Shown here piece after piece: positions 24,764-33,558 of a DNA stretch of 64,000 nucleotides. How positions within the stretch are numbered: the first letter of the stretch is position 1; each line of letters opens with the position of its first letter. Below the pieces are notes generated by a model that was given only the letters and a program-made list of their open reading frames with translations, had not been told where the DNA came from and did no database searches. The position numbers were made by a program, and so were the translations under genes. The stretch is from Lachnospiraceae bacterium UBA938. Its GTDB lineage: Bacteria > Bacillota > Clostridia > Lachnospirales > Lachnospiraceae. The stretch covers positions 1 through 64,000 of the forward strand of contig DBDG01000033.1 of assembly GCA_002293475.1 (NCBI GenBank). Reading direction: 5' to 3'.

Positions 24764-25609
24764 ATGAAACTGAATAATCGTTTTATTTTTGGGCTGCTCA
24801 GTATCCTGCTGGCAGCCATTATTGCCTTTGTCGCTCTGCCTACCGTCAGTCGTCAGACTAACGGTAAAACCGAGATTGTCAGGATTATCAACCCCGTTTT
24901 AAAGGGAGCAGCGATTACGGCCAGAGATGTCGAGGCCGTGGAAGTAGGAAGCTATAACCTTCCGAACAATATTGCCAGGACCGTAGAGGATGTAGTGGGC
25001 TACTATGCGACCGCCGATCTGGATACAGGAGATTATATCCTGTCATCCAAGGTCAGCATGATCCCGGTAACATCGGATGTAGCCCTCAATGAGATTCCTT
25101 CCGGCAAGGTGGCTATTTCCTTGACCGTAAAGACACTGGCAAGCGGGCTTTCCGATAAGCTGCAGCCGGGCGATATCATCCGGATCTATCATTTTCTGGA
25201 TGCAGCCCAGGAAATACCGGAACTTAGCTTTGTAAAGGTTCTCTCGGTGACGGATGAAGAGGGCATCAACGTTGATAATACCAAAGAAATGGCGGAAGAG
25301 GAAGAAAAGCAGCAGTCGGCAACGATAACCGTACTGGCCAGTACCGAGCAGGCCAGGATCATCACCGGTCTGGAAAATGACGGGATGGCTCATGTAGCCC
25401 TGATCTCCCGCAATAATGAAAAACTGGCAACAGAGCTGCTGTCACAGCAGGATGACGTCCTGACGGAAATCTATTATCCGGAACTGCTGGAAGGAGACGA
25501 TCCAGATGAAATGACCATAGACGAAAATATCAAACCGGGCGACGCGGAAGCGGAGACAGCGGTGTCCACGGATGTGGACAAAAGTACCGACAGCAAGGAG
25601 GGAGAGTAA
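24764..25609 (+). CDS. cpaB: Tad pilus protein CpaB/RcpC (SAF domain)
   Basis: 281-residue pilus assembly protein. One N-terminal membrane segment (FGLLSILLAAIIAFVAL, about 10-27) is followed by a SAF domain (NPVLKGAAITARDVE, DLDTGDYILSSKV) and an RcpC-like domain (KVAISLTVKTLASGLSDKLQ, LQPGDIIRIY). The last 35 residues are acidic. In Gram-positive Tad systems CpaB lies at the membrane outer face. It leads a tight operon with TadZ, TadA, TadB and TadC. RBS AGAGGAGAAA. Confidence 0.85.
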   Translation: MKLNNRFIFGLLSILLAAIIAFVALPTVSRQTNGKTEIVRIINPVLKGAAITARDVEAVEVGSYNLPNNIARTVEDVVGYYATADLDTGDYILSSKVSMIPVTSDVALNEIPSGKVAISLTVKTLASGLSDKLQPGDIIRIYHFLDAAQEIPELSFVKVLSVTDEEGINVDNTKEMAEEEEKQQSATITVLASTEQARIITGLENDGMAHVALISRNNEKLATELLSQQDDVLTEIYYPELLEGDDPDEMTIDENIKPGDAEAETAVSTDVDKSTDSKEGE

Positions 25610-25613
25610 TCAT

Positions 25614-26492
25614 ATGGCAAAGATCATAACCGTCTGGGGCAGCCAGGGCAGCGGCAAAACCATGTTCTGCTGTATCCTGGCCAAAGTCCTGACAAGCGCC
25701 GACAAAATAGCGCAGGATAGAAACAAGGTCTTGATAATCAATGCAGATGCCGGCGTTCCCATGCTGCCGGTCTGGCTTCCCGAGCAGATGACCGAGACCG
25801 ATGCTTCCATCGGTCAGGTATTGTCTTCGGTAGAGATTGACAGCACTTTGGTAGCAAGCCGGGTAACCGTCATGAAAAATTACCCTTATATCGGACTGAT
25901 GGGTTACTGCGCCGGAGAAAACCCTTTAAGCTATCCGGAAGTAAAATACGAAAAAGTCCGGCAGATGATAGAAGCAGCGGAACGCCTGGTGGATTTTATC
26001 ATCCTGGACTGCAGCGCCAACATGACCCATGTATTTACACCGGCCGCCATCGAAGTCGGGGATGTGATTGTCAGGATATTGACGCCCGATTTAAAAGGCA
26101 TCAACTATCTGAAAGCCCATCAGCCGCTCTTGGTGGACAGCCGCTTCCGCTACGATGAACATCTAACCTTGGCCGGCATGGCTAGGCCCTTTCACGCACT
26201 GGAAGAGATGGGCTATATCATCGGAGGTTTCGACGGGCTGCTTCCCTATAGCAAAGAAATTGACCGCTGTGCCACAGAAGGCGGCATGTTCCGGGCCGTC
26301 AATTACTGCAACCCCAAATATACGGCAGCGTTAAATAAAGTATTGGACGCGCTGGAGGATACGGATGAATATGAAGATCCGGAAGAACTTGAAGGTACGG
26401 ACGAATTCAGCTATCCGGAAGAATATGAAGATTCGGAAGAATTTGAAAATCTGGATGAATATGCAGATCTGGAAGAACGGGAGGTGACTTGA
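25614..26492 (+). CDS. Tad pilus TadZ/CpaE-like MinD-type ATPase
   Basis: P-loop NTPase of 292 residues with a Walker A in TVWGSQGSGKT (about 6-16) and an IILDCSANMTHVF strand. CpaE/TadZ proteins place the pilus machinery in the cell. The final 45 residues are a repetitive Asp/Glu/Tyr tail (units such as DEYEDPEELEG, EEYEDSEEFEN, DEYADLEERE), unusual for the family. The ATG at 25614 follows GGAGGGAG. It overlaps the tadA start by one base. Confidence 0.82.
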   Translation: MAKIITVWGSQGSGKTMFCCILAKVLTSADKIAQDRNKVLIINADAGVPMLPVWLPEQMTETDASIGQVLSSVEIDSTLVASRVTVMKNYPYIGLMGYCAGENPLSYPEVKYEKVRQMIEAAERLVDFIILDCSANMTHVFTPAAIEVGDVIVRILTPDLKGINYLKAHQPLLVDSRFRYDEHLTLAGMARPFHALEEMGYIIGGFDGLLPYSKEIDRCATEGGMFRAVNYCNPKYTAALNKVLDALEDTDEYEDPEELEGTDEFSYPEEYEDSEEFENLDEYADLEEREVT

Positions 26493-27859
26493 TGGCAAAT
26501 CTAAATGATATTTTCTTTGCTGCCGCCGCAGAGGAAGAACTGACTTATGAACAGATCTTGGAAGACGTCCAGAGATACTTTGCGGAGAATTATGCTTCGA
26601 CCATTGCCGGCGCCGGAGACGGCGGTACGGAAAAGGCAGAAGAGTTATTAAAGGAACTGATGGTGCAGTACTGTGTCAAACGTAAATATGCCGTAGACGA
26701 TATCACTTCCGAAGAACTCTGCGACAAGCTGTACGAGGATATGGCCGGATATTCTTTTCTAAAGAAATGGATCTATAAGCCAGGCATCGAAGAGGTGAAT
26801 CTGAATGCCTACAATGACATCGAAGTCATCATGAGCAGCGGGCGCAGCTTAAAGATACCCGACAAATTCTCTTCGCCCCGGCACGCGGTGGATGTGGTTC
26901 GGCGGATGCTAAATACCTGCGGGATGGTCATAGACGATACCATGCCCAGCGTCATCGGTTATCTGGATAAAAACATCCGCATCTCGGTAGATAAAACCCC
27001 TATCGTAGATCAGGATGTGGGGGTCAATGCCTCGATCCGGATCGTCAACCAGCAGACCGTGTCGGAAGAAAAACTGCTGGCAACGGGAAGCGCCACTGCC
27101 GAGATGCTTCATTTCCTGAAAGCATGCATCCGCTACGGGGTGAGCGTCTGCATAGCCGGTTCCACCGGCAGCGGCAAGACGACAGTTATGGCATGGCTAT
27201 TGTCCAACGTCCCGGATAACCGGAGGCTCATTACCATCGAAGAGGGCTCCCGCGAATTTGACCTGGTCAAACGGGATGAACAGGGAAATATCCTGAATTC
27301 GGTCGTCCATCTGCTGACAAGGCCCCACGAGAACCCTTCCATGAATATTGACCAGGACTTCCTGCTGGAACGGGTGCTGCGGAAACATCCGGACGTGATC
27401 GGAGTAGGGGAAATGCGCTCAGCGGCAGAAAGCCTGTCGGCAGCCGAAAGCTCCCGAACCGGCCATACCGTCTGTACCACCATCCATTCCAATTCCTGTA
27501 CTTCGACCTACCGCCGGATGATGACGCTGGCAAAACGCCGCTACAGCATGGATGATGCCGTATTGATGCAGATCATGGTAGAAGCCTACCCAGTCGTGGT
27601 TTTCACCAAGCAGCTGGAAGACCGGTCCCGCAAGATCATGGAAATCATCGAAGGCGAGGATTATGAAGACGGCCGGCTGCGTTACCGCTCCCTCTATAAA
27701 TATGAGGTAACGGACAATACCACGGATATCAGCGGCAAACCCGTCGTAGTAGGCCGCCATAAAAAGATGGAGATGATATCCGACGATCTGAAAAAGCGGC
27801 TTCTGGATAACGGAATATCCCACAAGGAGCTGCAAGAATTCCGAAAGGAGGTGCTATAG
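26492..27859 (+). CDS. tadA: Tad pilus secretion ATPase TadA/CpaF
   Basis: Hexameric secretion ATPase (455 residues) that drives pilin polymerisation. Walker A is IAGSTGSGKTT (about 221-231), the Walker B/Asp-box region is HPDVIGVGEMRSAAE, and the His box is HTVCTTIHSNS. The N-terminal domain (1-130) is the usual CpaF helical domain. The ATG at 26492 is preferred over a TTG one codon earlier and overlaps tadZ. The gene is intact. Confidence 0.92.
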   Translation: MANLNDIFFAAAAEEELTYEQILEDVQRYFAENYASTIAGAGDGGTEKAEELLKELMVQYCVKRKYAVDDITSEELCDKLYEDMAGYSFLKKWIYKPGIEEVNLNAYNDIEVIMSSGRSLKIPDKFSSPRHAVDVVRRMLNTCGMVIDDTMPSVIGYLDKNIRISVDKTPIVDQDVGVNASIRIVNQQTVSEEKLLATGSATAEMLHFLKACIRYGVSVCIAGSTGSGKTTVMAWLLSNVPDNRRLITIEEGSREFDLVKRDEQGNILNSVVHLLTRPHENPSMNIDQDFLLERVLRKHPDVIGVGEMRSAAESLSAAESSRTGHTVCTTIHSNSCTSTYRRMMTLAKRRYSMDDAVLMQIMVEAYPVVVFTKQLEDRSRKIMEIIEGEDYEDGRLRYRSLYKYEVTDNTTDISGKPVVVGRHKKMEMISDDLKKRLLDNGISHKELQEFRKEVL

Positions 27860-28792
27860 GTGCAATGGATTTATATAGTCTGCTTTATCCTGCTTTGTGC
27901 CGGCTTGTTTGCGCTGTTCGGGGTGAAACCCGGAGAGATCATGGAACTGCTTTTTCGGTCCGGCCAGAAGCAGGCGACCTTGGCGGATGAACTCAATGTA
28001 CTCATGGGTACGCCGGCAAAAGGCTTTTTTAATCAGGAATATGAAATCAAGCAGATACTAAGAGATACAGGCCGTACAGAGCGCTACGAGGCGGTGAAAC
28101 GGATCTCGCTTATTTTATTCGCCGTGGGGGCCGTGCTGGCCCTGCTGATCGGCAATGTCTACATGGTGCCGATCTTGGGCATCGGCTTTTCCCTGATACC
28201 GATGTGGTATCTCCGCAGTACGGCGGCCAGCTACAAAAAGCATCTGAATGAGGAGCTGGAAACAGCGATTTCGATTATCACCACGTCATATCTGCGGACG
28301 GAAGACCTGCTCCGCTCGGTTAAGGAAAACCTGCCCTATATCAATGAGCCGGTCAAAGCCAACTTTGAAAGCTTCGTATATGAAGCGGAGATGATCAATG
28401 CCAACACGGCCAGTGCCATCAACAGCCTAAAAATGAAAGTGCCCAACCAAGTATTCCATGAATGGGCCAATATCCTGATCCAGTGCCAATCGGACCGCAG
28501 TATGAAGAACACCCTGCCGACCGTCGCCCAGAAGTTCTCGGATATCAGGGTAGTGCAGTCGGAACTGGAGGCCATGATGCAGGGACCCAGACGGGAAGCA
28601 GTTACCATGATGTTCCTCGTCATTGCCAATGTGCCGCTGCTTTATTTCTTAAATAAAGACTGGTTCTTTACCCTGATCTTTACCACACCGGGCAAGATCG
28701 TGCTGGCGATCTGCGGAGCCATCATCCTGTATGCCCTGACCCGGATCATGCAGCTATCCAGACCAATCGAATACGGAGGTGACAGAGCGTGA
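27860..28792 (+). CDS. tadB: Tad pilus inner-membrane protein TadB
   Basis: 310-residue T2SSF-domain membrane platform protein. An N-terminal span (IYIVCFILLCAGLFALFG), a central pair (ISLILFAVGAVLALLIG, MVPILGIGFSLIPMWYL), the cytoplasmic T2SSF helices (about 130-250) and a C-terminal span are visible. The GTG start follows AAGGAGG at the end of tadA. It overlaps tadC by 4 bases. Confidence 0.85.
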   Translation: MQWIYIVCFILLCAGLFALFGVKPGEIMELLFRSGQKQATLADELNVLMGTPAKGFFNQEYEIKQILRDTGRTERYEAVKRISLILFAVGAVLALLIGNVYMVPILGIGFSLIPMWYLRSTAASYKKHLNEELETAISIITTSYLRTEDLLRSVKENLPYINEPVKANFESFVYEAEMINANTASAINSLKMKVPNQVFHEWANILIQCQSDRSMKNTLPTVAQKFSDIRVVQSELEAMMQGPRREAVTMMFLVIANVPLLYFLNKDWFFTLIFTTPGKIVLAICGAIILYALTRIMQLSRPIEYGGDRA

Positions 28793-29667
28793 CCATACTG
28801 ACCATGATAGCGATAGTCTTCTTTGGCATCGCTGTTTATAACCTAAGCTGTGCCTTTGTGGATGTCCCCACTGCCCGCACTTCAAAAATGATGCTGCTGG
28901 CAAGAAAGCAGCAGGGAATCAGGCGGGAAAAACTGACCGATGTATACATCACGAAAATAGCGGAGCTGTTTTCCCCTTATATGAAGATAGACCGACTGAA
29001 ACGCAACAAGCTCAGTTCGGTACTGGCCATAGCGGGAGTCAGCCTGAGCCCGGAGCTTTACACCGCCAAGGCATGGGTAACGGCAGGAATAACCGGCCTG
29101 TGCGCTGTTCCGATGGCCTTCCTGATGCCGCTGTTCGTGCCGGTCATGATCGGATTGGCGGTGGCACTATGGTTTTCCGCCTATTATGCGGCCTTTGATT
29201 TCGTGAAGAAACGAAGGAAAAGGATTGAGCTGGAAGTCCCCCGTTTTGCCTTGACCATCGGGCAGAATCTGGAGAATGACAGAGATGTCCTGAAGATGCT
29301 GACTTCCTACCGCCGCGTGGCCGGCAAAGAATTCGGAGCAGAGCTGGATCAGACCGTCGCCGATATGAAGACCGGTAATTACGAAAATGCTCTAATTCAT
29401 TTTGAAAACCGGGTCAGCAGCCCGATGCTGTCGGATGTCATCCGGGGACTGATCGGGGTTCTGCGGGGTGATGACCAGCGGATGTATTTTAAAATGATCT
29501 GCTTCGACATGCGGCAGATTGAGCAGCATAATTTGAAAAAAGAGGCAGCTAAACGGCCCAAGAAGATCCAGCGCTACTCCATGATGATGCTGTTCTGTAT
29601 CATTATCATCTATCTGGTGGTACTGTGTACCGAAGTACTCAGCTCCATGGGGGCCTTTTTTGGATAA
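28789..29667 (+). CDS. tadC: Tad pilus inner-membrane protein TadC
   Basis: 292-residue second platform protein of the Tad system, with an N-terminal span, a middle pair around AGITGLCAVPMAFLMPLFVP, the helical cytoplasmic T2SSF-like part (RFALTIGQNLENDRDVLKML) and a C-terminal span (MMMLFCIIIIYLVVLCTEVL). GTG start, overlapping tadB (GTGA). The 235 bases after it hold no gene I can see. Confidence 0.82.
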   Translation: MTILTMIAIVFFGIAVYNLSCAFVDVPTARTSKMMLLARKQQGIRREKLTDVYITKIAELFSPYMKIDRLKRNKLSSVLAIAGVSLSPELYTAKAWVTAGITGLCAVPMAFLMPLFVPVMIGLAVALWFSAYYAAFDFVKKRRKRIELEVPRFALTIGQNLENDRDVLKMLTSYRRVAGKEFGAELDQTVADMKTGNYENALIHFENRVSSPMLSDVIRGLIGVLRGDDQRMYFKMICFDMRQIEQHNLKKEAAKRPKKIQRYSMMMLFCIIIIYLVVLCTEVLSSMGAFFG

Positions 29668-29902
29668 CTGCCGTAGTTTCCGAGGATTTGAGGTGATAAT
29701 TTGCCATGGTTCTCAGGGAGACTTGGGGATAACGGCCAGGTAAAGTGCGGTGAGTTGTCGGATAAGCGAGCATTCGTTTATGAGTTAAACAGAACTATAA
29801 AATCAAATACATAGTAATGAAATATAGTAACGAAAATAAAAACAAAAAATACTAAATAAAATGCAAATCAAATAATAAAAATCGGAGGTAATCAAAACTT
29901 AT

Positions 29903-30148
29903 ATGAAAAAATCATTAGTTACGTTTGCAGGGAATTCAATAAACCACATTTCTAGCAGGATCAAAAGACTGTCTTGCGGGGCAAGGGCGGCTCTTGCCAA
30001 CCAAAGAGGGGATTTTTACATATCCGATGCGGTCAAGATTATCATAGCCGTAGTCCTGGGTGCCCTTCTTCTGGCGGCGCTTACCCTTATTTTTGACGAC
30101 ACGGTGATCCCGAGGATTACGTCAGAGATAGAAGGGCTGTTCGGTTAA
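29903..30148 (+). CDS. Flp-type pilin-like peptide (DUF6133-like)
   Basis: 81-residue peptide with a basic N-terminal part (1-38) and one hydrophobic segment (IIIAVVLGALLLAALTLIF, about 47-65), followed by a short polar tail. The RGDFYISDAVKI motif before the membrane segment is typical of small proteins beside Gram-positive Tad genes and could contain the peptidase cleavage site. It is the best candidate for the pilin or a pilin-like subunit. GGAGGT upstream. Confidence 0.65.
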   Translation: MKKSLVTFAGNSINHISSRIKRLSCGARAALANQRGDFYISDAVKIIIAVVLGALLLAALTLIFDDTVIPRITSEIEGLFG

Positions 30149-30219
30149 ATATTAAATTACTATGAAAAACAATTTATTTGTAATTCCAGCAGAAAAAAAG
30201 AAGGTAATAGAGGTAAGAG

Positions 30220-30567
30220 ATGAAAAAAGATAAATGTACTGTTTATCCATTTATGGAAGCTGTCAAAGGAAACTGGCGTAATGCGCTTTTTGTGGAATGC
30301 TCGTTCTGTCCTTACGGCAAGACAGAAAAATGCGAGGGGCATATGGTGACGGCAGATGCTGAAGGAAAACTGATCGTCATGGCGGTATCTGAATTTCAGA
30401 GCAAAACAGGGCAGCAGGTGGAAAAAGCGGAATGTAAAGGAAGTATCGAACGAAGAGCATTTTTAGCCGCTTTTCCCCTCTATCTGGAATGGCATACGGA
30501 AACGGTCAAGACCTGTGCCATTCTGCAGATATCAGTTCCAGATATTGGAGGACCTTGCGATGGCTGA
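30220..30567 (+). CDS. Unknown Cys-containing small protein
   Basis: 115 residues, no family recognised. It contains VECSFCPYGKTEKCEG, a CxxC-plus-Cys pattern that may bind zinc, and further Cys at positions around 73, 101 and 113. It lies in the Tad operon direction just before a minisatellite. The reading frame has normal composition and an upstream AGAGGTAAGAG. Confidence 0.5.
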   Translation: MKKDKCTVYPFMEAVKGNWRNALFVECSFCPYGKTEKCEGHMVTADAEGKLIVMAVSEFQSKTGQQVEKAECKGSIERRAFLAAFPLYLEWHTETVKTCAILQISVPDIGGPCDG

Positions 30568-30590
30568 TTGTCTCTCGCCTTGACCTTTAG

Positions 30591-30760
30591 GGCATCGGAT
30601 TGCTTGGTATCGGATTGCTAGGGTGTCGGATTGCTGGGGCATCGGATTGCTGGGGCATCGGATTGCTGGGGCGTCGAATTGCCGGGGCGTCGAATTACCG
30701 GGGCGTCGAATTGCCGGGGCGTTAGGTTACCAGTGTACGGATTGCTGAGGTGTCGGAGTT
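30591..30760. repeat. 16-bp tandem minisatellite
   Basis: About ten head-to-tail copies of a 16-base unit close to GCATCGGATTGCTGGG. Early copies read TCGGATTGCT, later ones TCGAATTGCC; two steps are 15 bases. The period is not a multiple of three and no coding frame with a ribosome site covers it. It separates the unknown 115-residue protein gene from the sigma-like gene. Confidence 0.85.
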
Positions 30761-30829
30761 AGTGCCGCATATCAGTGGCATGTTGAGTAGGATGAAACAC
30801 AAATATGTAAGAAAGGAAGGACAAAGATG

Positions 30830-31450
30830 ATGAGCAGAATAACAAATAAAGGCCGGGGCAGTCCTGCTAATAAAATAATCCCATTAGATCCAAGCCAGAA
30901 AAAGCTGGTAGAAGAGCATTTGCAAGTGGTTCACTGGGTTATTAAAACCAGCATACATGTCAACGAATCAATCTACGGCTTCAGCTATGAAGATCTGTTT
31001 CAGGAAGGATGTATCTGGCTATGTCGGGCAGCCATATCCTTTGATGAAAAGATCGCCAGCTTTCCGACCTACGCCAAGAAAGTGGTGCGCAACGGCTTAA
31101 TTTCTTACTGCCGTAATTTGTGTTTCAGGCAGAAGCGGCTGCAGTATCTGGAAGCAAGAGAGCATGGCGAACTGATGGCCGACGGTAAGGTGCTGCCGGC
31201 ATATCCGGCAGAAGTGTACGATTATCTGGCAGAAAAAGAAATCCTAGAGTTGCTGGAAAGCTTAAGCCAGGAATATGCCGGAGTGACGAGGTTAGGCATC
31301 GAAGCCATTGCATGGAAGGTAAAAGGACTGGAATTAAAGGAAATAGCAGCGATTTATCAAGTACCGTCAACTTATGTGGGAGCATGGATATCACGCTCAG
31401 CGAAAAGGCTAAGAGGCAATGAAAGATTTCTGCAGGGCATGTGTTCATAA
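30830..31450 (+). CDS. Sigma-70-like RNA polymerase factor
   Basis: 206-residue sigma-like protein. Region 2 is recognisable in YGFSYEDLFQEGCIWLCRAA and FPTYAKKVVRNGLISYCR (DLxQEG and the -10 recognition helix). The C-terminal part (LELKEIAAIYQVPSTYVGAW, SRSAKRLRG) is a region 4-type HTH. It may direct transcription of the accessory region. GAAAGGAAGG precedes two adjacent ATGs; the second is used here. Confidence 0.8.
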   Translation: MSRITNKGRGSPANKIIPLDPSQKKLVEEHLQVVHWVIKTSIHVNESIYGFSYEDLFQEGCIWLCRAAISFDEKIASFPTYAKKVVRNGLISYCRNLCFRQKRLQYLEAREHGELMADGKVLPAYPAEVYDYLAEKEILELLESLSQEYAGVTRLGIEAIAWKVKGLELKEIAAIYQVPSTYVGAWISRSAKRLRGNERFLQGMCS

Positions 31451-31466
31451 GTAGAGGAGGAAGAAA

Positions 31467-32159
31467 ATGAATAAGAATAAATTTTATACCGCCGTCGGAC
31501 GTTTCGAGCGCCGCGATACATGCAGATCATCCTGCCCGGTCATTGTGATCGGTGGACAGGATCATATGGTAGACATGCAGGAACTAATGCTGTGGCTAAC
31601 CCTGAACTGGCGGTTTCTAAGGCCACATGAACTGGAAGCGGCCTTTGAGGAGTCATCCTTGAAAAACGGCGGTATTTTCGGACGGACCTGTCAGGAATGT
31701 ACCGACCGGCTGATGATGCGCGGACTGATTGTTTCGGGCAGCGGTGATACGGAATATGATGCCCTGTATGACCTGCTGGGAAGCCTTTTCATCATACCGG
31801 CTGACGGCAGCTTTTACCTGCGGATGACGACTTTCATAAAGATGATGCTGTCTAAAAAAATCGCGGTAACATCAGCCAAGAAACTGTTCCAAAGCGATGC
31901 CCGGTCAGATAAGGAAAAACAGGTAATGAAACTGGCGAGACAGGCGATGCTATCAACGGCAGAAATCATCAAGTGCGTGGAAAATAATATCAAGTGGCTG
32001 CCGAATCAAGAGAGCATTCTCGATCATCTCTACAGCGACAACGAGACCACCAGCGATAATATCAGCTTTACTGCCCGCCTCAGCACAGTAAGTAAGCCAG
32101 TCACCCTGGCGGTGGCCAACCTTTATCTCCGCCAACAGATCATTTTCAGCAGGGTATGA
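31467..32159 (+). CDS. Unknown protein following the sigma factor
   Basis: 230 residues, not recognised. The middle (LELEAAFEESSLKNGG-like helix, CQECTDRLMMRGLIVSG) has the look of a winged-helix domain with a short beta hairpin; the C-terminal 90 residues are helical. It has no signal peptide or membrane segment and starts 16 bases after the sigma-like gene with AGAGGAGGAAG, so it is likely co-transcribed. Confidence 0.55.
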   Translation: MNKNKFYTAVGRFERRDTCRSSCPVIVIGGQDHMVDMQELMLWLTLNWRFLRPHELEAAFEESSLKNGGIFGRTCQECTDRLMMRGLIVSGSGDTEYDALYDLLGSLFIIPADGSFYLRMTTFIKMMLSKKIAVTSAKKLFQSDARSDKEKQVMKLARQAMLSTAEIIKCVENNIKWLPNQESILDHLYSDNETTSDNISFTARLSTVSKPVTLAVANLYLRQQIIFSRV

Positions 32160-32163
32160 CAGG

Positions 32164-32601
32164 ATGAAAAGATGGAAAGAATATCCGCTTCTGCTGATTC
32201 GCCGCTGCTTTCTTCTGTTTCTTGCCGGAACCGCCTGTATCCTCGTCGGGGCAGCAGGCTTTCTGGCATCAGAGGATCGGATTCTGTTGGGCCTTAGTAT
32301 AGTACTGTGCATCGGTTCCGTTTGGAAGGGCATATTGCTCTGGAAACTGATCAAAGAAAACCGATACGATACAGTGACAGGTGTCTGTGTGGGAATTTCG
32401 CTGCTGCCGCTCAGAAGATATAAGAAAGTAAGAGTGATGGATGCAAACGGTATCGAGGGTACATTGATGCTGAATAAGAAGGAAAGCATCCAGATCGGCT
32501 TTTGTTATTGCTTTTTCTTCAGAAGAGGATCAGACGATATCTTAACAGGTGCTGGTTTTGCTGATTGGCATCCGATCATTACTTGGGGTTTGAAATGTTA
32601 G
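32164..32601 (+). CDS. Unknown membrane protein
   Basis: 145 residues with two N-terminal membrane spans (CFLLFLAGTACILVGAAGFL and ILLGLSIVLCIGSVWKGILL), then a soluble region of about 80 residues with beta-strand character (KKVRVMDANGIEGTLMLNKK). No family recognised. It starts 4 bases after the previous stop and ends the operon; a terminator follows at 32681. Confidence 0.5.
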   Translation: MKRWKEYPLLLIRRCFLLFLAGTACILVGAAGFLASEDRILLGLSIVLCIGSVWKGILLWKLIKENRYDTVTGVCVGISLLPLRRYKKVRVMDANGIEGTLMLNKKESIQIGFCYCFFFRRGSDDILTGAGFADWHPIITWGLKC

Positions 32602-32680
32602 GAGAATATGGAGTATATCCGGAGACAGGAGCAGTAGCTGAACCAGGCCGACAATAGGGTCTTTTGCAATATTTATAATC

Positions 32681-32723
32681 AGGCACTTAAAGCAGGAGTC
32701 ACTTACAGCTTAAGTGCCTTTTT
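32681..32723 (+). terminator. Terminator after the Tad-associated operon
   Basis: AGGCACTTAA (32681-32690) pairs perfectly with TTAAGTGCCT (32710-32719), followed by TTTTT. Confidence 0.8.
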
Positions 32724-32901
32724 CGTGTAGAAAATGGACATGACCAGCTTGCTGGTCTATACCGCTCAAGGTAGGGATGCATGGCCATCAGTTTCTTGGA
32801 AGCGGAGCTTACATAGTATTATTCTGCTATTTACCATGCAACGCAGTTTGGCTGTGCATGTGCTATTACATAATATCCATCAGGAAGGAGTGTACACGGT
32901 T

Positions 32902-33558
32902 ATGGCAGTATTCAGAGTAGAAAAGAATAACGGTTACACGGTTATATCCAATCATCATTTACGAAACAAAGAGCTTAGCTTAAAGGCCAAGGGTCTGCTT
33001 TCACAGATGCTGTCGCTTCCGGAAGACTGGGATTATACCTTAAGAGGCTTATCTTATATCAACCGGGAAAGCATCGATGCCATCCGGACGGCAGTATGGG
33101 AACTGGAAAAAGCCGGATATATCGTCCGCAGGCAAGGCCGCGACGAAAAGGGGAAAATGATAGCAATAGAATACGTCATTTTTGAACAGCCACAGTTGCC
33201 GGGGCCGGGGAGTCCGGCTCGGGATGAACCGGTGTTGGAAAATCCGACACCGGATAAGCCGACACCGGATAAGCCGACACCGGAAAACCCGACACCGGAA
33301 AATCCGACACCGGATAACCCGATACCGGATATTCCGACAACGGCAAGTCCGACAACGGAAAACCCGGTGCCGGATAATCCAATGCAAATAAATAAAGAGA
33401 TACAAAATAAAGAGATACGAACTAAAGACGTATCAACCAAAGAAGTATTTGTAAATGATGATACAGGCATCTATTCCCTTCCTATCCCTTCTTCGGAAGA
33501 AACAGATGGGTCGGAATATCGGTCTGAAAGGATCAGTTTTAGGAACCATTTTAACTGA
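32902..33558 (+). CDS. Replication-initiator/HTH protein with pentapeptide repeats, C-terminus probably lost
   Basis: 218 residues from the ATG at 32902. Residues 1-85 form the winged-helix domain of phage/ICE replisome organisers (GYTVISNHHLRNKELSLKAK, LSLPEDWDYTLRGLSYI, WELEKAGYIVR). A Pro-rich linker of repeated PTPDK/PTPEN units follows (about 110-160), then a charged stretch. The DUF6017-like C-terminal domain expected after this is missing; the frame ends while overlapping the following broken gene, so the 3' end is probably truncated. A TTG/ATG-rich open frame continues upstream but without a ribosome site. Confidence 0.65.
   Translation: MAVFRVEKNNGYTVISNHHLRNKELSLKAKGLLSQMLSLPEDWDYTLRGLSYINRESIDAIRTAVWELEKAGYIVRRQGRDEKGKMIAIEYVIFEQPQLPGPGSPARDEPVLENPTPDKPTPDKPTPENPTPENPTPDNPIPDIPTTASPTTENPVPDNPMQINKEIQNKEIRTKDVSTKEVFVNDDTGIYSLPIPSSEETDGSEYRSERISFRNHFN
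33241..33375. repeat. 15-bp coding repeat (PTPDK/PTPEN)
   Basis: Nine or so 15-base units around CCGACACCGGATAAG encode Pro-Thr-Pro-Asp/Glu-Lys/Asn. Copies diverge toward the 3' end (PIPDI, PTTAS, PTTEN, PVPDN). It forms a flexible linker in the initiator-like protein. Confidence 0.8.

Noticed and set aside
30591..30760. Regular short repeats suggesting a CRISPR array
   Set aside because: The units are head-to-tail with no spacers and no cas genes are nearby; it is a plain tandem repeat.
32734..32901. Longer start for the initiator-like protein
   Set aside because: The additional 56 residues have no ribosome site at the start and no homology-like pattern, whereas MAVFRVEKNNGYTV is a typical family beginning.
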